Shown here piece after piece: positions 55,592-64,000 of a DNA stretch of 64,000 nt. Position 1 is the first letter of the stretch. The number at the start of each line of letters is the position of its first letter. The position numbers and the translations under genes were made by a program. Under the pieces are notes generated by a model. The model was not told the DNA's origin and ran no database searches. It worked only from the letters and a program-made list of their open reading frames with translations. This stretch comes from Paraburkholderia caffeinilytica. Lineage in GTDB: Bacteria > Pseudomonadota > Gammaproteobacteria > Burkholderiales > Burkholderiaceae. Location: assembly GCF_003368325.1 (NCBI RefSeq), contig NZ_CP031467.1:1054001-1118000 (forward strand), written 5' to 3'.

Positions 55592-55700
55592 AGCGGTTGT
55601 TGCGTAGGCAAACGGCGAGGCTATCGGGCGCGGGTGACAAACGGCGAAGCGGCTCGGATTCAGTTACCAAGCGGTAAGGCCACCATCGCGTCACTCGTGA

Positions 55701-55730
55701 AAAAAAAGCCGGGTTTATGACCCGGCTTTC
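55701..55730 (-). terminator. Terminator of the CobD/CbiB-family gene
   Basis: AAAGCCGGGT and ACCCGGCTTT pair around TTATG. The eight A on the plus strand give a T run on the minus strand, so it mainly ends the minus-strand gene and may also act on the DUF2007 side. Confidence 0.85.
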
Positions 55731-55771
55731 CTCTGCATGCGTTAGTTGCGCGCTGGCCCAAGCAAGCCGCA

Positions 55772-56710
55772 TCAGGCAAGCCACACCGCGATCGTCAGCA
55801 TCAACAGCAGGATCATCCACAGCACCACCGCGCGCCACACCAGGCCCACCGCCGATTGCAGCGTGCGTGGCGTGCAGTCGTCACCGACCTGCATCGGGCC
55901 GCCGTCGCCGGTGGCGAGGGCGTCGAGACTCGACGGCTCCGCGAGCGGCCCACTCAGACGCGCACCGAGCGCCCCGCTGCCTGCGGCCAGCAACACGCCG
56001 TCGTTCGCATCCGGCCACTGACGCGCATGGTTGCGCCATGCATAAATCGCGTCTTCGAAATTACCGACAATCGCGAAGCCCAGAGACGTGAGCCGTGCCG
56101 GCACCCAGTCGATCACGAAGAAGGCGCGCTGCGCGAAGCTCGAAAACGCCGCGGTGCGATCGTCGGCCGGCAAGGCCCATGCACGCGACAGATATTCGGC
56201 AATCCGATACAGCACCGCGCCCGCCGGCCCGACCGGAATCAGAAACCAGAAGAACACCCCGAACACATGCCGATGCGAGGCCACCACCGCGTGAATCAGC
56301 GTATGACGCACGATCTCGCTGACGGGCATGTCGACGGTGTCGAGTCCGGTCCATTCATTCAGGATTTCACGCGCGCGCGGCACGTCGTCGTTATTCAACG
56401 CGAGGTGGATATCGGTGAAGTAATGACTGAACTGCCGGAAACCAAGCGTGAAGTACAGCACCGCGACGTTCCACAGGAACGCCAGCGCGAAGTGAATGTG
56501 ATACAGCACGTAATAGATGAGCGCGACGGCCAGCGTCCAGGGCACCACCACCACGAGCCACGCAAGCAGGCCGTGCTTCGGCTTGCCGGCATCGAATCCG
56601 TGCGCCGCCGACTCCGCATGGTATTGAAGCAATGCCGCCGCCGGATTGTTCAGCGACAGCGCGCGGACCTGTTCGATAATCAGAGCCAGCAATACGGAGA
56701 AAAAAGTCAT
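55772..56710 (-). CDS. CobD/CbiB family membrane protein
   Basis: A 312-residue protein with several membrane segments. It resembles the CobD/CbiB (adenosylcobinamide-phosphate synthase) fold: MTFFSVLLALIIEQVRAL and FVIDWVPARLTSLGFAIVGN are typical. Proteins of this form occur in Burkholderiales apart from cobalamin genes, so a true CbiB role is not assured; an AmpE-like role is possible. No cobalamin gene is in the window. Confidence 0.75.
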   Translation of the reverse strand: MTFFSVLLALIIEQVRALSLNNPAAALLQYHAESAAHGFDAGKPKHGLLAWLVVVVPWTLAVALIYYVLYHIHFALAFLWNVAVLYFTLGFRQFSHYFTDIHLALNNDDVPRAREILNEWTGLDTVDMPVSEIVRHTLIHAVVASHRHVFGVFFWFLIPVGPAGAVLYRIAEYLSRAWALPADDRTAAFSSFAQRAFFVIDWVPARLTSLGFAIVGNFEDAIYAWRNHARQWPDANDGVLLAAGSGALGARLSGPLAEPSSLDALATGDGGPMQVGDDCTPRTLQSAVGLVWRAVVLWMILLLMLTIAVWLA

Positions 56711-56825
56711 GCGATGCGCCGTGCTTTTCGAGTTTTTACGATTGTTTTATAACGATAGCACAGGGTCGGATGCCACTGAGCACGGACGTTGACAAACACC
56801 CAACAAGTGCACAACCCATGGCGAC

Positions 56826-57542
56826 TCAAGCCGCGAGAAAGCGATAGAAGTTGCGCAGCATCGCCGCCGTCGCGCCCCAGATGAAATAGTGACCGCCCAC
56901 CTGCCCCTCGCGATCTGCCGCTTGCGCCGACGCGGCCCGCGGATAGGGCATCGCGAAGAAACGGCGCTCGCCGCCTTCGTAACGAAACACGCGCTCTTCG
57001 TGATGCGCGGGGTCCATCAGAAAAGCAAGCGGCACTTCGAAGACTTCGGCTACTTCGAATGCATCCGCTTTCAATGTGAATGGCGGATGCACCAAACCGA
57101 TCACGGGCGTGACACGAAAACCGGTGCCCGTCAGATAGTCGGGCAACGCACCGAGAACCTCAACGCGCGACGGATCGAGGCCGACCTCTTCCTGCGCCTC
57201 GCGCAATGCCGTAGCGGTCGCATCCGCGTCGAACGGTTCATGACGGCCGCCGGGAAAGCTCACCTGGCCGGCGTGGTCGTTCAGATGATCGGCACGTTGA
57301 GTCAGCAGCACAGTCAGGCCGTTGTCGCGCACGACCAATGGCACCAGCACGGCGGCAACCCGCGGATCGACGTGCGTATCGCGCCAGGGCGCTTCGATAA
57401 TCGGCTCAGGCGTCCAACTCAAACGCTGCTCGAAGCGCGCACGCAGACCGTCCGGCGTCAGGCGTCCGGCAACCACCGGTGACAGATCGGCACCCGTCGC
57501 TTCGACAGGCAGAGTTTCGGGCTCAAAGGCGGGGCGGATCAA
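56826..57542 (-). CDS. CoA pyrophosphatase (Nudix hydrolase)
   Basis: A 238-residue Nudix hydrolase of the NudL/CoAse type. The Nudix box G-x5-E-x7-REUxEExGU is visible as GGRHEPFDADATATALREAQ followed by EEVGLD. The NudL-type segment LLTQRADHLNDHAGQVSFPG precedes it. It would cleave CoA and its acyl derivatives to 3',5'-ADP and phosphopantetheine. It is a single gene, 93 nt after rplS on the same strand. Confidence 0.9.
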   Translation of the reverse strand: MIRPAFEPETLPVEATGADLSPVVAGRLTPDGLRARFEQRLSWTPEPIIEAPWRDTHVDPRVAAVLVPLVVRDNGLTVLLTQRADHLNDHAGQVSFPGGRHEPFDADATATALREAQEEVGLDPSRVEVLGALPDYLTGTGFRVTPVIGLVHPPFTLKADAFEVAEVFEVPLAFLMDPAHHEERVFRYEGGERRFFAMPYPRAASAQAADREGQVGGHYFIWGATAAMLRNFYRFLAA

Positions 57543-57591
57543 CGGGTCTCTCGTAATGAGCGGATAGGGAACATACCGCTATTTTGACCTG

Positions 57592-57626
57592 GCAAACAAA
57601 AAAGCACCCGCGAGGGGTGCTTTTTC
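57592..57626 (-). terminator. Terminator of the rpsP-rplS operon
   Basis: On the minus strand, GCACCCC and GGGTGC pair around the loop and are followed by TTTTTT. It lies 10 nt after the rplS stop codon. Confidence 0.88.
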
Positions 57627-57635
57627 TTACAGCTT

Positions 57636-58028
57636 TTACGCTTCCGGAGCAGCGCGGTCTTTCTTCGCGACCAGCTTTTCCTTGATCCGGGCCGACTTGC
57701 CCGAACGGTCGCGCAGGTAGTACAGCTTCGCACGACGCACATCGCCACGACGCTTCACGACGATGCTTGCCAGCAGCGGCGAATACGTCTGGAACGTACG
57801 CTCGACGCCTTCGCCCGACGAAATCTTGCGGACGATGAACGACGAATTCAGACCACGGTTACGTTTGGCGATCACGACGCCTTCGTAAGCCTGGACACGC
57901 TTACGCGTACCTTCAACCACGTTCACGCTGACGATCACCGTATCGCCGGGGGCGAATTCGGGGATGGTCTTCTCGCCGAGGGCGCGGCCGATTTCTTCCT
58001 GCTCGAGTATTGCAATCAGATTCATCAC
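57636..58028 (-). CDS. rplS: 50S ribosomal protein L19
   Basis: A 130-residue L19. Conserved parts are [20 protein letters not shown] and [20 protein letters not shown]. The tail KKDRAAPEA is longer than in E. coli. It is the last gene of rpsP-rimM-trmD-rplS, a conserved operon. Confidence 0.97.
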   Translation of the reverse strand: MMNLIAILEQEEIGRALGEKTIPEFAPGDTVIVSVNVVEGTRKRVQAYEGVVIAKRNRGLNSSFIVRKISSGEGVERTFQTYSPLLASIVVKRRGDVRRAKLYYLRDRSGKSARIKEKLVAKKDRAAPEA

Positions 58029-58169
58029 TGACTCCTATGTCCATCTTGTCGGCGTTCGTACCTGCCTCGCAGAAAACTGCCCGGCTACGGCCCCGATAGA
58101 GGATGGGTTCACATCTGGCGCCGTACACGCATGTGCGGCACCGCCTATGTCCGCTCGAAAGACCGAGGC

Positions 58170-58937
58170 TTACGCCTTCGACGCTTCCTTCGCGAGACTC
58201 GTAAGCCATGCCTCGTCGGCACGGCTCAACATCTTGTTCTTTCTGGCCTTCACGATCAGATCGGGCCGTTTGTTCAACGTATTGCGCAAGGCTTCGCGCC
58301 GACGCCATGCTTCGATTTCCGCATGATGGCCGCCTAGCAGCACATCAGGCACACGCACGCCGTTGTATTCCTCCGGACGCGTGTAATGCGGACAATCCAA
58401 CAGCACGTCGACGAAACTGTCCTGCACCGCCGATTGCGAGTCGTTGAGCACCCCGGGTAACTGACGCACCACGGCATCCATCAACGCCATTGCCGGCAAT
58501 TCGCCACCCGACAGCACGAAGTCGCCGAGACTGACCTCTTCGTCGACGACACGGTCGAGCAAACGCTGATCGATCGCTTCATAGCGACCGCACAACAGGA
58601 TCAGACCGGGCTCGGCCGCGAACTGCATGACACGCTCATGATTCAGCGTGGCGCCTTGCGGCGACATCATCACGACGCGCGACGCGCCGATGCCCTGCTC
58701 CGCCTGCGCCGCTTTCGCCGCACCGATCGCGTCTTCCAGAGGCTTGGCCAGCATGACCATGCCGGGGCCGCCGCCGTAGGGACGATCGTCGATTGTGCGG
58801 TAGTTGTCCGTAGTGAAATCGCGTGGATTCCACGTGCGCAACCCGTAGCGCTCCTGCTTCGCCGCACGGCTGGTGATACCCCAGTCGGTCAGCGCACGAA
58901 ACATGTCAGGAAAGAGCGTCACGACATCGAACTGCAT
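58170..58937 (-). CDS. trmD: tRNA (guanine-37-N1)-methyltransferase
   Basis: A 255-residue SPOUT methyltransferase that makes m1G37 in tRNAs. Motifs are [20 protein letters not shown] at the start, [19 protein letters not shown], and the knot region [18 protein letters not shown]. The length is normal. It lies between rimM and rplS in the conserved operon. Confidence 0.96.
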   Translation of the reverse strand: MQFDVVTLFPDMFRALTDWGITSRAAKQERYGLRTWNPRDFTTDNYRTIDDRPYGGGPGMVMLAKPLEDAIGAAKAAQAEQGIGASRVVMMSPQGATLNHERVMQFAAEPGLILLCGRYEAIDQRLLDRVVDEEVSLGDFVLSGGELPAMALMDAVVRQLPGVLNDSQSAVQDSFVDVLLDCPHYTRPEEYNGVRVPDVLLGGHHAEIEAWRRREALRNTLNKRPDLIVKARKNKMLSRADEAWLTSLAKEASKA

Positions 58938-58961
58938 CGCCCTCTCCAGTCAGCGAATTAT

Positions 58962-59696
58962 TTAGTAATCGGTTTCCCAGTCGACAATGATCTGCTTCGC
59001 CGCCTGATCCACCGTTTTGACAAAGACGCCGACGAACGGGATCAAGCGCTCGCCGGTGACCGGCTTACCGTTCTTGTCGGTATCCGGGTATTCGATGCGC
59101 AGCACCGAGTGCGCACCGTTGTCGATCATGTCTGCAACCTTGCCGAGGTTGACCCCGGCAACGTTCACCACGTCCAGGCCGAGCAGGTCGACCCAGTAGA
59201 ATTCATCGGCCCCGAGGGCCGGAAATTCACTGCGGCTGATATAGACGCGCGTGCCGCGCAGCGCCAAGGCCACATCGCGGTCGCTAACGCCGCCCAGATG
59301 GGCAACGATACTGTCGCTATGCGTTTTTGCCTGTAGTGACGGCGCCGACTTGCGCTCATGGCCTTTCAGCAACCACCAGCGCTTCGCGCTTAGCAATGCG
59401 TCTCCGCCGTGCCCGGCATCCGCATGGGCTGCGACCTTGACCCAGCCTTTGAGGCCGTAAGCGTCGACGATTGCACCGACCTCGACCGCATCGGCCGGCC
59501 AGCTTTCCACCGTTTCCGCCCGCATTTCTGCCGCACTGGAACCGGCGCTTGCAACTTTGGCTTTCGCCCGGCCCTCGGCCCCTTCGACCGGCTTGCGGAC
59601 GAATGCACCGAACGGCGCCTGACCAGACGTCTTCGCGCGCGGGGCTGCCGCATTTGCCTTCACGCGACCTGAATTGCCGGAATCACGTTCAGACAT
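58962..59696 (-). CDS. rimM: 16S rRNA processing protein RimM
   Basis: A 244-residue RimM. The conserved N-domain begins only near residue 68 ([20 protein letters not shown]), and the PRC-barrel follows with [14 protein letters not shown]. The first 65 or so residues are low-complexity Ala/Lys/Ser, which ordinary RimM proteins (about 170-180 residues) lack. The ATG at 59696 is chosen because that frame stays open and the overlap with nothing else rules it out; an internal start cannot be excluded. Confidence 0.92.
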   Translation of the reverse strand: MSERDSGNSGRVKANAAAPRAKTSGQAPFGAFVRKPVEGAEGRAKAKVASAGSSAAEMRAETVESWPADAVEVGAIVDAYGLKGWVKVAAHADAGHGGDALLSAKRWWLLKGHERKSAPSLQAKTHSDSIVAHLGGVSDRDVALALRGTRVYISRSEFPALGADEFYWVDLLGLDVVNVAGVNLGKVADMIDNGAHSVLRIEYPDTDKNGKPVTGERLIPFVGVFVKTVDQAAKQIIVDWETDY

Positions 59697-59813
59697 AAGA
59701 GAACCTCGCTGCCAACTTCGACGTCTGCCTCAGCAAAACTCGCGCATCGGACTGCTCACGCAAGCTGCGCGAGCCGCCGGCCAAACCGACGACGATACGC
59801 ATGCCAGCTACCA

Positions 59814-60068
59814 TTAAGCAGCCGGTTGCGCCTTTTGCGCTTCCTTCACGAGACGCTGAACGGTCGGCGACAGTTGCGCGCCAACACCTTGCCAGTACGT
59901 CAGGCGGTCTTGAGCGATACGCAGCGACTCACCCTTCGTAGCGACCGGGTTGTAGAAGCCAACGCGTTCGATGAAGCGGCCGTCACGACGGTTACGCGAA
60001 TCGGTTGCGACGATGTTGTAGAACGGGCGCTTCTTGGAGCCGCCACGAGCCAAGCGGATGATGACCAT
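59814..60068 (-). CDS. rpsP: 30S ribosomal protein S16
   Basis: An 84-residue S16. The family start [20 protein letters not shown] and [19 protein letters not shown] are conserved. The ATG at 60068 is chosen over an upstream in-frame ATG at 60146, since [10 protein letters not shown] is the usual N-terminus. It is first in the operon with rimM, trmD and rplS. Confidence 0.97.
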
Positions 60069-60240
60069 ACTAGAATCCTTGAAAACCGGGGTTCGGAACG
60101 ACTGAAACACGCGATTATAGCGGGAAACCGACGCCATAACAAACACTTACCGGGATAAACTGCACGACGGGGTTGTGCCGGCCATTCGGGCGGAGGCCTC
60201 GAACCACGCCGAAACGCCCGAATTACCTGACGGAGCGCCC

Positions 60241-61443
60241 GTGAAACTCCTGCCGCCGCCTGCGTTTTTTTTCGCTTCGTGCGCCGTCTTTCCGCGAATT
60301 GCCGGCTTTTCGCCGATGGCCGGCTTTTGGCGCGCCGTCTGCGTTCAAGGCCTGCGAGCGGGCGCTGCGATGCTACTCGTCGCCACGGCCCTGCCGGTGC
60401 TGGCCGCGCTGCCGGTCGAGCGCATCGCACTGCCGCCCGGCTTCCACATCGAGGTCCTGTCGGACGCCGTACCGAGCGCCCGGGGGATGGCGCTCTCGCC
60501 AAAGGGCATTCTTTATATAGGCAGCCTTGACGGCCACGTCTACGCGCTCGAATTGCAAAGTGGGCGCGTGACGGCTCGCCACGTGATCGCCTCCGGATTG
60601 GAAACGCCGGCTGGCGTGGCGTGGCGGGATGGCGCGCTGTACGTGTCCGCAGTGTCGAAAATTCTACGCCTGGACGCGATCGACGCCCATCTGAACGACC
60701 CGCCCAAGCCGGTCGTGGTCACCGACACATTGCCGGCAGAAACTCATCATGGCTGGAAATTCATCGCTTTCGGGCCGGATGGCAAGTTTTACGTGCCGCA
60801 AGGCGCGCCCTGCAACGTCTGCCTGAAAGACCGCGCCCGCTTTGGGTTGATCGGCCGCATGGACCCGGACGGCAGCCATTATGAAGTCGTGGCGCGTGGC
60901 GTTCGCAACTCCGTCGGCTTCGCGTGGCACCCGGTGACGCATGAGTTGTGGTTCACCGACAACGGCCGCGACCTGATGGGCGACGACGTACCGGACGACA
61001 AGCTCAACCGTGCGCCACGCATCGGCATGGATTTCGGTTTTCCGTACTGCCATGGCGGCGACACGCCCGACCCCGAATTCGGCAAAGACCATCCATGCAA
61101 CACCTTCACGCCGCCGGCTGTCAAACTCGGCGCGCACGTCGCCTCGCTCGGCATGCGCTTTTACAGCGGCTCAATGTTTCCGGCGGCTTATCGCGACAAT
61201 ATTTTCATCGCTGAACACGGCTCGTGGAATCGCAGCAAGAAGGTCGGTTACCGCGTCGTGCGAGTGATCACCAACCCGGACGGCAGCAACGCGCGCCAGG
61301 AAGTCTTTGCCGAAGGCTGGCTCCAGCCGGGTGAATCCGTATGGGGCCGCCCAGCCGATGTGCAGCCGATGCCAGACGGCTCCCTGCTAATCAGCGACGA
61401 CTACGCCGGCGCCGTCTATCGCGTAACTTATTCCGCGCCCTAG
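60241..61443 (+). CDS. PQQ-dependent sugar dehydrogenase-like protein (sorbosone dehydrogenase family)
   Basis: A 400-residue exported beta-propeller protein. A long hydrophobic N-terminus up to about residue 57 serves as signal or anchor. The propeller contains FGPDGKFYVPQGAPCN, GVRNSVGFAWHPVTHELWFT and IFIAEHGSWNRSKKVGYRV, typical of sorbosone/glucose dehydrogenase repeats. Quinone or sugar binding is not proven for this subgroup. The GTG at 60241 is chosen because ACGGAG lies just before it; an upstream in-frame ATG at 60175 is the alternative. Single gene. Confidence 0.82.
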   Translation: MKLLPPPAFFFASCAVFPRIAGFSPMAGFWRAVCVQGLRAGAAMLLVATALPVLAALPVERIALPPGFHIEVLSDAVPSARGMALSPKGILYIGSLDGHVYALELQSGRVTARHVIASGLETPAGVAWRDGALYVSAVSKILRLDAIDAHLNDPPKPVVVTDTLPAETHHGWKFIAFGPDGKFYVPQGAPCNVCLKDRARFGLIGRMDPDGSHYEVVARGVRNSVGFAWHPVTHELWFTDNGRDLMGDDVPDDKLNRAPRIGMDFGFPYCHGGDTPDPEFGKDHPCNTFTPPAVKLGAHVASLGMRFYSGSMFPAAYRDNIFIAEHGSWNRSKKVGYRVVRVITNPDGSNARQEVFAEGWLQPGESVWGRPADVQPMPDGSLLISDDYAGAVYRVTYSAP

Positions 61444-61739
61444 GCCAAACCGCAGCGCAATAACGCGCACAGACCGCCCGCGCAGCCAAACCTGCGGCAC
61501 CGGCGGCCACCCGCACAACGATGCCCACACAGACGTGACACCCGGCAACGCATACAGAATCGCTCAGGCCCCCGACGTTGCCCGCCCGCGGCGAATCCAC
61601 GGCGAACACACGCAACCGCGGCCTCCATGCGCTCTCACACTACGTGACCGGCACCGCGCGGCGTGGCGTAGAATGCGCGTCGGCCCACGCCCACCGGCGC
61701 CCGCTCCTTTCGACCGCCTGTCACTCTCCTCTCGCCTAC

Positions 61740-62207
61740 ATGTCCACCCTTGCTCCGGCTTCCTCGTATTTCAGATCCAAGACGATTACCGCTGCGCTGG
61801 CATTCTTCTTCGGCAGCCTCGGTGCCCACCGCTTCTATCTGTACGGCATGCGCGACATTTACGGCTGGGCCCATCTGCTCGGCACGCTGATCGGGATTCC
61901 GGGCGCCATGCTGGTGGTGGCAAGCGAGCGGGCCTCGATGCTCGGCTGGGTGCTCGCGTTTTTCGGCGCTGTTTCGCTGCTCTCCGCCTTTCTGGCAGCG
62001 ATCGTCTACGGCCTGCGCCTGGACGACAAATGGGACGCGCAGTTCAACGCACAAACCCAGCGCAAAAGCCGCTCTGGCTGGACTGTCATTTTCATCGTGA
62101 TCTTTTCGCTGTTGATCGGCGCGTTCCTGCTGATGACGGGCCTCGCGATCTCGTTCCAGACTTACTTCGAAAGCCAGGTGCAGGCCGCCAAAGCGCTGTC
62201 GCAATGA
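61740..62207 (+). CDS. TM2-domain membrane protein
   Basis: A 155-residue protein. The N-terminal TM2-type domain (FFFGSLGAHRFYLYGMRDIYGWAHLLGTLIG, with the AHRFYLG-like signature) is followed by two or three more membrane segments and a short cytoplasmic C-terminus. The function of TM2 proteins in bacteria is unknown. The ATG at 61740 is chosen over earlier frame because the TM2 motif starts soon after it. The radical SAM gene is convergent, 16 nt away. Confidence 0.85.
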   Translation: MSTLAPASSYFRSKTITAALAFFFGSLGAHRFYLYGMRDIYGWAHLLGTLIGIPGAMLVVASERASMLGWVLAFFGAVSLLSAFLAAIVYGLRLDDKWDAQFNAQTQRKSRSGWTVIFIVIFSLLIGAFLLMTGLAISFQTYFESQVQAAKALSQ

Positions 62208-62223
62208 CCTGCCGCGCACCGCG

Positions 62224-63369
62224 CTAAAAAAGCCTCAATTGCGGATTGTCGCGTAGCAACGGTTCAGCCGGCGCCGGCTCGATCCGGCGAAAGTGCGACA
62301 TATCCAGAATGCCGCGATCACGCCGGTTTAGCCCGAGCCGGCGCACGGCCTTATGGAAGCGCTGCTTCAGCAAGTCCGCCCATAGGCCTTCTCCCTTCAT
62401 TCGGGTGGAGAAGGACGAGTCGTAGTCCTTTCCGCCCCGCATATCGCGCACGCGGCTCATCACCCGGTCGGCCCGATCAGGAAAATGCGCCGCGAGCCAA
62501 TCCTTGAATAGCGGCGCGACTTCCCATGGCAAGCGCAGCACGATGTAGCTCGCATTGCTCGCGCCGGCTTCGGCACAGGCTTCCAGCACGCGCTCCATGT
62601 CCGGCTCGGTGACGAACGGAATCACCGGCGCGATGCTGACGCCAACAGGTATGCCCGCCTCGCTCAACGTACGGATGGTGCGCAACCGGCGCGACGGCGT
62701 GGCCGCACGCGGCTCGAGCGTGCGTGCGATATCCGCATCCAGCGTGGTGATCGTGATAGCCGCCATGAACTGCCCGCGCGCCGCCATGGGCGCAAGCAAA
62801 TCAATATCCCGCTCGATGAGCGACGATTTGGTGATCGCCGCGAACGGATGGCCGCGCTCGCTGAGCACTTCGATCACCCGCCGCGTGAGGCGCAAATCCC
62901 GCTCGACGGGCTGCCAGGCGTCTGTATTGACGCCGAGCGCGATCGGCTCCGGCACATAGGACTTCTTTGACAACTCGCGCCCGAGCAACTCCGGCGCGTT
63001 GACCTTCGCGTAGATGCGGCTTTCGAAGTCGAGGCCCGGCGACAGCCCAAGATAACTATGCGTGGGCCGCGCGAAGCAGTAGATGCAGCCATGTTCGCAA
63101 CCCCGATAAGGATTCAGCGACACGCCGAACGGAATATCCGGCGACGCGTTGCGCGTGAGAATGGTTTTGGCACGCTCTTCGAAAACCTGCGTGCGCAAGA
63201 CCTTGGGCTCGCCGTCCTCCTCTAATGACGAAAGCCAGCCGTCGTCCACCACCTCGCGCTGATCGACTTCGTAACGGCCTTGCAGGTTCGTCACCGCGCC
63301 ACGCCCCTTGCGAGGCGTGGGCGGAGCAATCGGAAATTCGTTGGCGGAGTGGGGGTCGGAATCGGTCAC
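62224..63369 (-). CDS. Radical SAM protein of the PA0069/spore-photoproduct-lyase-like family
   Basis: A 381-residue radical SAM protein. The cluster motif is C-x3-C-x2-C in RGCEHGCIYCFARP, and DFESRIYAKVNAPELLGREL follows, as in the PA0069 group related to spore photoproduct lyase. These proteins are thought to act on DNA lesions, but activity is not shown. Possible starts are TTG 63402, TTG 63384 and GTG 63369; GTG 63369 is preferred because the promoter, with a start near 63408, would leave almost no leader for the others. A LexA box overlaps that promoter. Confidence 0.85.
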   Translation of the reverse strand: MTDSDPHSANEFPIAPPTPRKGRGAVTNLQGRYEVDQREVVDDGWLSSLEEDGEPKVLRTQVFEERAKTILTRNASPDIPFGVSLNPYRGCEHGCIYCFARPTHSYLGLSPGLDFESRIYAKVNAPELLGRELSKKSYVPEPIALGVNTDAWQPVERDLRLTRRVIEVLSERGHPFAAITKSSLIERDIDLLAPMAARGQFMAAITITTLDADIARTLEPRAATPSRRLRTIRTLSEAGIPVGVSIAPVIPFVTEPDMERVLEACAEAGASNASYIVLRLPWEVAPLFKDWLAAHFPDRADRVMSRVRDMRGGKDYDSSFSTRMKGEGLWADLLKQRFHKAVRRLGLNRRDRGILDMSHFRRIEPAPAEPLLRDNPQLRLF

Positions 63370-63407
63370 GGCTGGAACACGCAAGAAAGCAAAACGGCGC
63401 AAAACAC

Positions 63408-63423
63408 CTGTATAAATATACAG
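63408..63423 (-). promoter_or_regulatory. LexA (SOS) box before the radical SAM gene
   Basis: CTGTATAAATATACAG is a full match to CTGT-N8-ACAG with an AT-rich core, one base from a perfect palindrome. It overlaps the promoter of the radical SAM gene. Confidence 0.75.
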
Positions 63424-63442
63424 TGTTTACGCCGTTTGTCGA
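63415..63442 (-). promoter_or_regulatory. Sigma-70 promoter of the radical SAM gene
   Basis: On the minus strand, TCGACA (5 of 6 to TTGACA, at 63437-63442) and TATATT (5 of 6 to TATAAT, at 63415-63420) are 16 bp apart. The predicted start is near 63408, inside the LexA box. Confidence 0.6.
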
Positions 63443-63477
63443 GCCCGACTATTTGTATTATTCAGCCCCCGTGCGAG

Positions 63478-63966
63478 CTAATCGCCAACCGCAATCGTCA
63501 GCGTTTCCTTGATCTCTTCCATCACCACGTAGCTCTTCGACTGCACCGCGCCGGGCAATTGCAGCAGGATATCCCCTAGCAGCTTGCGGTAGTCGGCCAT
63601 TTCACCGATGCGCGCCTTGATCAGATAGTCGAAGTCGCCCGAAACGAGATGGCATTCCAGCACCTCGGGGATCTTCTGCACCTCGCGGCGGAACTGGTCG
63701 AACATGTTGCCGCTTTTGTGATCGAGCGTGATCTCGACAAATACCAGCAGCGCCGCGCCCAGCTCAGCCGGGTTCACCCTCGCGTGGTAGCCGGTGATCA
63801 CGCCGTCGCGCTCCATCCGCTTGACGCGCTCGATGCACGGCGTGACCGACAGCCCGACCTGTTCGGCGAGGTCTTTCATCGCCATCCGGCCGTCCTGCTG
63901 CAGGAGCCGCAGGATCTTGTGATCGAGTTTGTCGAGGGCCCGGATCGGTTGGCGCTGTGTTCGCAT
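63478..63966 (-). CDS. Lrp/AsnC-family transcriptional regulator
   Basis: A 162-residue regulator. The N-terminal helix-turn-helix (LDKLDHKILRLLQQDGRMAMKDLAEQVGLSVTPCIERVKRM) is Lrp-type, and the C-terminal RAM domain has GNMFDQFRREVQKIPEVLEC and LVSGDFDYLIKARI. Family members sense amino acids. The likely target is a divergent gene beyond the right edge of the window. The ATG at 63966 is followed upstream by an AT-rich sequence to the end of the window. Confidence 0.92.
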   Translation of the reverse strand: MRTQRQPIRALDKLDHKILRLLQQDGRMAMKDLAEQVGLSVTPCIERVKRMERDGVITGYHARVNPAELGAALLVFVEITLDHKSGNMFDQFRREVQKIPEVLECHLVSGDFDYLIKARIGEMADYRKLLGDILLQLPGAVQSKSYVVMEEIKETLTIAVGD

Positions 63967-64000
63967 GGTCTTTTTGCTGAAAATCTTGAAAATACAATAA

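Overview
The window looks like a chromosome segment of a Burkholderiaceae bacterium, most likely Paraburkholderia or a close Burkholderia relative. The signs are the high GC content with strongly GC-biased third codon positions, the rpsP-rimM-trmD-rplS and rluC/rne blocks, the moaA-mobA-moeA block, a beta-proteobacterial RNase E with a long Arg/Glu/Pro tail, and many 1-20 nt gene overlaps. I see no insertion sequence, phage, integrase or CRISPR array.

Layout. 0-2.6 kb: a minus-strand operon rluC, HAD phosphatase, Rieske protein, sppA (cut by the window edge). 2.6-6.7 kb: rne with a long leader. 7-10.1 kb: molybdenum cofactor genes moaA, mobA, moeA; mog lies apart at 51.5 kb. 10.2-17.4 kb: small membrane protein, rmuC, 2-hydroxyacid dehydrogenase, Na+/H+ antiporter, lone lutC, pncB, fdxA. 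17.5-17.7 kb: two identical tRNA-Asn genes. 17.9-20.8 kb: creA, AraC regulator, azlC-azlD. 21-24.5 kb: an unknown protein behind a near-consensus flagellar sigma-28 promoter, a UvrD-like helicase, an S4 RNA-binding protein. 24.8-34.3 kb: MATE pump, phospholipase-D lipoprotein, fumC, thioesterase, GlxA-like regulator with MFS transporter, a 47-residue lipoprotein, ArsR regulator. 34.4-37.1 kb: an exported FecR/DUF6600-type protein with eleven 12-residue repeats. 37.3 kb: thyA.

38.4-48.3 kb is the most interesting region. It is a ten-kilobase block between thyA and folA that encodes a functional-amyloid (Fap-like) secretion system. In order it holds two small exported proteins, a FapB-like protein and a FapC-like protein each with three GxxNxQxN-type amyloid repeats, a C39-type cysteine protease (FapD-like), a FapE-like exported protein, and a coiled-coil plus beta-barrel outer-membrane protein (FapF-like). 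Two paralogous VpsR-like sigma-54 activators flank it. A sigma-54-type promoter and an 18-bp perfect palindrome sit directly upstream of the operon, so a coherent regulatory circuit can be proposed from the DNA.

48.4-64 kb returns to housekeeping genes: folA, pmbA, darP, mog, orn, an M48 protease, rsgA, a DUF2007 protein, a CobD/CbiB-family membrane protein, a Nudix hydrolase, the rpsP-rimM-trmD-rplS operon, a sorbosone-dehydrogenase-like protein, a TM2-domain protein, a radical SAM protein behind a near-perfect LexA box, and an Lrp-type regulator at the edge.
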